Made by a program: the position numbers and the translations under genes. Shown here piece after piece: positions 60,582 through 64,000 of a DNA stretch of 64,000 nt. The DNA lies in the NCBI GenBank assembly GCA_044337515.1, contig JBIINK010000003.1, forward strand, positions 1 through 64,000, given 5' to 3'. Source of the DNA: CAJBVG01 sp044337515 (GTDB taxonomy: Bacteria > Bacteroidota > Bacteroidia > Sphingobacteriales > Sphingobacteriaceae). A model generated the notes under the pieces. It saw only the letters and a program-made list of their open reading frames with translations. It had not been told where the DNA came from and searched no databases. Each line of letters opens with the position of its first letter. The stretch's first letter is position 1.

Positions 60582-61358
60582 TTATAAGCAAAATCCTATA
60601 TTCAGCTGATAACTTAAACTAGGATAAAAACCACTACTTCCATTAAACATCCTTGTATTGAAATTCACTTGCTCTTTGATATCATTGGGTGTGTATTTAA
60701 GATTCAAATTATTAATACTGCTGATAAATTGAACGCCTAAACCCAGAGCATAATCCACTGTAAAACGATTCGATTTTATACAGTTGTACCCCATTTTTAC
60801 ATTAAAGGCATAAGCAATACGATCAACATCATAACGTACAGTGGTGTAATGAATAGCATTTGGATAAGGTATATCATCGATATAATCAACAAAATCATCT
60901 TTCATTTTAATTCGTGTAAATTGTGTAGAAAATGAGGTTGAAAAATAGTACCCAGAAATACTACTGTCGGCTGCATGAAATTGAAATAACTGTGGCCACA
61001 AAATTAAAGTTAGTGGCTGAATCAATTTCTTTCTTTTTAAATAATGCTTACGTTCTATCTCCACTGAAATACCTGAGCAATTTTCTGATTTTATCTGAAC
61101 ATACGAAGTGTTCGGGAAACCATAGGAATAGATATATCCACCCGTTAATTTTAAAGAATTCATCCCTTGCGTTGTCAATTCATACGAAAGGTTTGCTTTC
61201 CCAGCGTTAAATTGGTTGGGGATATAATTAAACAAGGAAGTACTCAGTATTCGAGTTTTTATTAATACTGAATCGTTAGCTCGTACTTGAGAAAACCCTT
61301 TACCATAAAGGAAAATAAACATCAGTAGAATAGAAATTGATTTCGTTTTCATCGTCAT
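60582..61358 (-). CDS. Exported beta-strand-rich protein, possible outer-membrane barrel
   Basis: 258 residues (an ATG two codons in, at 61352, is equally plausible). Signal peptide ending GFSQ (~24). Alternating strands (LKLTGGYIYSYGF, YYFSTSFSTQFTRIKMKDDF, YAFNVKMGYNCIKSNRFTVDYALGLGVQFIS) and a final YQLNIGFCL suggest a barrel or lipoprotein partner. Starts five bases after the stop of the large T9SS protein, so co-transcribed with it. Family not recognised. Confidence 0.7.
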   Translation of the reverse strand: MTMKTKSISILLMFIFLYGKGFSQVRANDSVLIKTRILSTSLFNYIPNQFNAGKANLSYELTTQGMNSLKLTGGYIYSYGFPNTSYVQIKSENCSGISVEIERKHYLKRKKLIQPLTLILWPQLFQFHAADSSISGYYFSTSFSTQFTRIKMKDDFVDYIDDIPYPNAIHYTTVRYDVDRIAYAFNVKMGYNCIKSNRFTVDYALGLGVQFISSINNLNLKYTPNDIKEQVNFNTRMFNGSSGFYPSLSYQLNIGFCL

Positions 61359-61363
61359 TTATA

Positions 61364-64000
61364 TTATCGTTTTGTGCTTATAAATTTTCGTGTATCTATT
61401 TTTAATCCATTAACAAGTAATACCGCTTGAAATAATCCATCTCCCAAGTCCAGTGCATTTAACTCAATTTCATTTTCTCCCGAATGCAAAGCATAGATTT
61501 TCACCTCCTGCCCTATGGCATTATATATTTTAACGTAAGCGCTTGCATCAACATCTATATTACAATGTAGTTTAGCCATTTCAGAGAATGGGTTCGGTGT
61601 TACAAAACCTAATGTGTTTTTTGAAACTAAATATTGTTCATCTGTACTCATTTTTAGATTTACCTCACTAGAAACAATCGATGGGCAATCCATAGCTATT
61701 GCAGTATTAGCGCAAATGTTTTGAGTAACTTTAGATGCACTATACTTCGTTAAATTGGTATTCGAAAATGTAGTGTATTGTAGTGAACTAGCGTTCTCAC
61801 TTACATAAAACTGCATGGCATTGGCATTGATTGGCGAACTGAAATAGTTTGCAATGGGTGCTTGATTCTGACTCGTATATGCACCTTGATTTCCTAAAAT
61901 CCCTGAGGTAACAGAAATGGCTACATCATAGGCTGTATATTGGTTACACTTCATCATTACATTCGGATTATTGTTTTCAAAAGCAGTAGCCGTTTTAAAT
62001 CCGTTGAATTGATTTTTATAAATCTGCCCTCCTAGAGTATTCGAATTATTCACCAGCACCCCTATCGAATAATCTCTATTAATTAAATTTACAAAAGAAT
62101 TCTCAGCAAGAGAAAATCCTAGTGTTTGCTCAAGCTTTAGCGCATAAATGGTGTTATTAGAAAATGTATTGGAATGAAGATCAAGATTCGTTCCGCCTAA
62201 AAACTTCATTCCATACATACAATTCGTAATGCTATTATCCGATATCATGGATGACTGATTGACCGAAGAGCTATATGAAAAGAGTACTCCATAGGGTAAA
62301 CCAGTAATAGTATTCCCAGTAGCTTGTATACTTGCATCATTTGCCCGAATCGCTGAGAAATTAGACGTCGTTGGATAAGTGGATTCTGAAAAATCGCAAT
62401 TGATAATTTTAATCCCCTTTATTCCTTGTAAATCGATATACGATTTATTGTTAAAAATTAATCCGATCGGATTGGCACTTGTAAAAAAGCAATTGCTTAT
62501 TGCAGATCGGTTGGTTAACGTGGACTGGTAAGCATCGAAATGAATATAAGTTCCATACGAATTCTTGAAGTTAGAATTCATAGCGATGAATATTCCTCCA
62601 GCATTCACATTAATCATGTTTTTACATTTCTCTATCGTTGAATTGGCGCAATAAACATAACCTTGATTAGTATTTAATTGGGTTGCATTGGCATTCCCTT
62701 TAACTTGTATTCCAGTCCAGGTATTGCAATTGGTATTGGTTAGTTTTGAATTTGTTAAAATTAATTTCCCTCCAACTTCTACTACAATACTTGCATTATT
62801 ATACAGGTCAATTTGTGCATTATTAATTGATAACTGCGCTCCCGATTGAATAGTAATTGTCCCTTTTATTTTTTTATTAGTTGACCAACTCACATTAGTA
62901 CTAACCGTTAAATTCTCATAATCGAATTTAGCATACGGAGCATTCAATGCTGATATCAAGGGGTTAATAATTTCTGTAGGAACTTTATCATGATACCCAT
63001 TTGCATTGGCTTGTAAGCTTACATCAAACTTCGATTGGTTACTAGCATTCAAATCTAATGAAGAAGCATACGGAATAAACGTTGGGTCGGAATACCTAGT
63101 AAACGTTACGTATCCGGGAAACAATGCACTAAACAACGCATTGGTTGGCGAGGGATCAAAATTAGTTGAGGAGCGTGGTAAAAACGAACCCGATACTTTT
63201 TCTTCGCTAGAGAGTATGATACTTTCACCCGAAATTATACTACCAAACTTTATTAATAACCATTGCCCAGAATTTGTATTCGCTTGTCCGTTCGAAAATG
63301 CCACTCCAATATTTTGAGTGAGTTTAGGATAACCCCTTCCACAATTCATCGCATTTAATTCCGAATAAAATGAAGTATGAATTCCCGTATTATCATAAGT
63401 ATTGTATTTCAACAATTGCTTTGCTGCCGTATTATTAATACCAAATGCTTCAAACTGCTGATCGTCGGTTTTCGAATTCGTATAATCTTGAAATTGTTTT
63501 GAAACCACCGCTCCTTGTTGTGGTGCATCAATGGAAACAAATTTGCTAACTGGTAAAGGAGTCAAATCATTCTCCGCTTTAGTTAGTGCATACCTCGCTA
63601 TAACTCCACCCATACTGATACCACCGGCAATAACACTTCGATTAGCGTTGATGCTCGAAACGTACCGAATCGCGGAGTTATAAATGGCTGCCGAATTTTT
63701 CATGCTCTGCGCATTGTATTCGTAATCCAACACATACACCTTATAACCATTTGCCAATAGCGCATTAATTAAGCTCTGCCCTTCATAAGCATAAAATTCT
63801 GCTGATGTTGAATTATAAGCATCGAAACCTTCTGAAATTAATACAGGTATAGCATTCGGGTTCGAAGTATTCTCCCATAAGGTTAAAGTATTCGCTCTTA
63901 AATAATAATATGGATCGTTTGATAAATTGTTTTTGTAAAACTTGCTTGCATTCTGAGTAATGTTTATGGAGTATTCTCGGTAAATAATTTCTCCCGTGGC
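61364..64000 (-). CDS. Alpha/beta-hydrolase + parallel beta-helix T9SS protein, 5'-truncated
   Basis: The frame is open to the window edge (64000); the codon at 63757 is an internal TTG, not the start. The visible part has an alpha/beta-hydrolase domain (PVLISEGFDAYN near the edge, nucleophile Ser in GGISMGGVIARYAL, VSIDAPQQG), then a right-handed parallel beta-helix (~270-600 of the visible part, repeated LxNSxxxN/IxNxxI words) and a T9SS sorting tail (LGFVTPNPFSEMAK ... DTRKFIS). A secreted esterase or lipase fused to a surface-binding helix is a fair inference. Upstream residues are missing. Confidence 0.85.
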   Translation of the reverse strand, partial: ATGEIIYREYSINITQNASKFYKNNLSNDPYYYLRANTLTLWENTSNPNAIPVLISEGFDAYNSTSAEFYAYEGQSLINALLANGYKVYVLDYEYNAQSMKNSAAIYNSAIRYVSSINANRSVIAGGISMGGVIARYALTKAENDLTPLPVSKFVSIDAPQQGAVVSKQFQDYTNSKTDDQQFEAFGINNTAAKQLLKYNTYDNTGIHTSFYSELNAMNCGRGYPKLTQNIGVAFSNGQANTNSGQWLLIKFGSIISGESIILSSEEKVSGSFLPRSSTNFDPSPTNALFSALFPGYVTFTRYSDPTFIPYASSLDLNASNQSKFDVSLQANANGYHDKVPTEIINPLISALNAPYAKFDYENLTVSTNVSWSTNKKIKGTITIQSGAQLSINNAQIDLYNNASIVVEVGGKLILTNSKLTNTNCNTWTGIQVKGNANATQLNTNQGYVYCANSTIEKCKNMINVNAGGIFIAMNSNFKNSYGTYIHFDAYQSTLTNRSAISNCFFTSANPIGLIFNNKSYIDLQGIKGIKIINCDFSESTYPTTSNFSAIRANDASIQATGNTITGLPYGVLFSYSSSVNQSSMISDNSITNCMYGMKFLGGTNLDLHSNTFSNNTIYALKLEQTLGFSLAENSFVNLINRDYSIGVLVNNSNTLGGQIYKNQFNGFKTATAFENNNPNVMMKCNQYTAYDVAISVTSGILGNQGAYTSQNQAPIANYFSSPINANAMQFYVSENASSLQYTTFSNTNLTKYSASKVTQNICANTAIAMDCPSIVSSEVNLKMSTDEQYLVSKNTLGFVTPNPFSEMAKLHCNIDVDASAYVKIYNAIGQEVKIYALHSGENEIELNALDLGDGLFQAVLLVNGLKIDTRKFISTKR

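Noticed and set aside
63755..63757. Start codon of the alpha/beta-hydrolase at 63757
   Set aside because: This is an internal TTG (Leu); the frame continues upstream in family-like sequence to the window edge.

Overview
The window reads as a low-GC Bacteroidota chromosome, probably from a free-living, polysaccharide-degrading lineage. The evidence is several type IX secretion (T9SS) C-terminal sorting tails, many lipobox lipoproteins, TAnnTTTG-type promoter boxes, weak Shine-Dalgarno signals, a serC-serA-DUF1015 operon, and an LpoB/COG3014 pair. Assignment below phylum is not possible from sequence reading alone.

Region 1 (1-22.7 kb) is a beta-1,3(1,6)-glucan (laminarin-type) utilisation locus. 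Two T9SS-secreted proteins made of glucan-binding-like modules (2-847, 1980-3812) and a Nudix/winged-helix regulator (3928-4653) sit beside a roughly 16 kb, ten-gene minus-strand operon (20687 down to 4678). In transcription order the operon encodes: a clan GH-A glycosidase fused to an outer-membrane beta-barrel; a surface glycan-binding lipoprotein; a GH16 laminarinase lipoprotein; a ~1145-residue GH149/GH94-like beta-1,3-glucan phosphorylase candidate; a GH17 lipoprotein; a GH30 lipoprotein; a GPH-family sugar symporter fused to GH17; and two stand-alone cytoplasmic GH17 enzymes. A FucP/GluP-like hexose symporter is divergent. No SusC/SusD pair is visible. Instead, enzyme-transporter fusions are predicted at both membranes, and I consider this the most unusual system in the window.

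Region 2 (22.7-39.9 kb) is largely housekeeping: a TPR hybrid histidine kinase, an EVE-domain protein, HolA, an HSDR_N-type nuclease-fold protein, ValS, three small envelope proteins, LpoB with a TPR lipoprotein partner, a periplasmic rhodanese, MnmD, PyrD, a 46-residue basic protein, tRNA-Cys, a SpoU/TrmH methyltransferase and a TamA/BamA-like outer membrane protein.

Region 3 (39.9-64 kb) holds large T9SS proteins (FG-GAP; IPT/FG-GAP/HYR/beta-solenoid), an MbnP/MbnH-type pair (copper-binding protein and di-heme peroxidase), an ABC exporter, a beta-CASP nuclease, an AHSA1 protein, the serine biosynthesis operon, a methyltransferase/UbiA prenyltransferase pair, two small envelope proteins and an alpha/beta-hydrolase/beta-helix T9SS protein running off the window.

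Intergenic DNA is distinctive. Short 7-8 bp tandem repeats with a different unit at each site lie between genes. Two repeat clusters about 56 kb apart (850-1979 and 57463-58561) carry ~130-bp MITE-like palindromic elements that share a core but have two different terminal inverted repeats, and the clusters are arranged as mirror images of each other.
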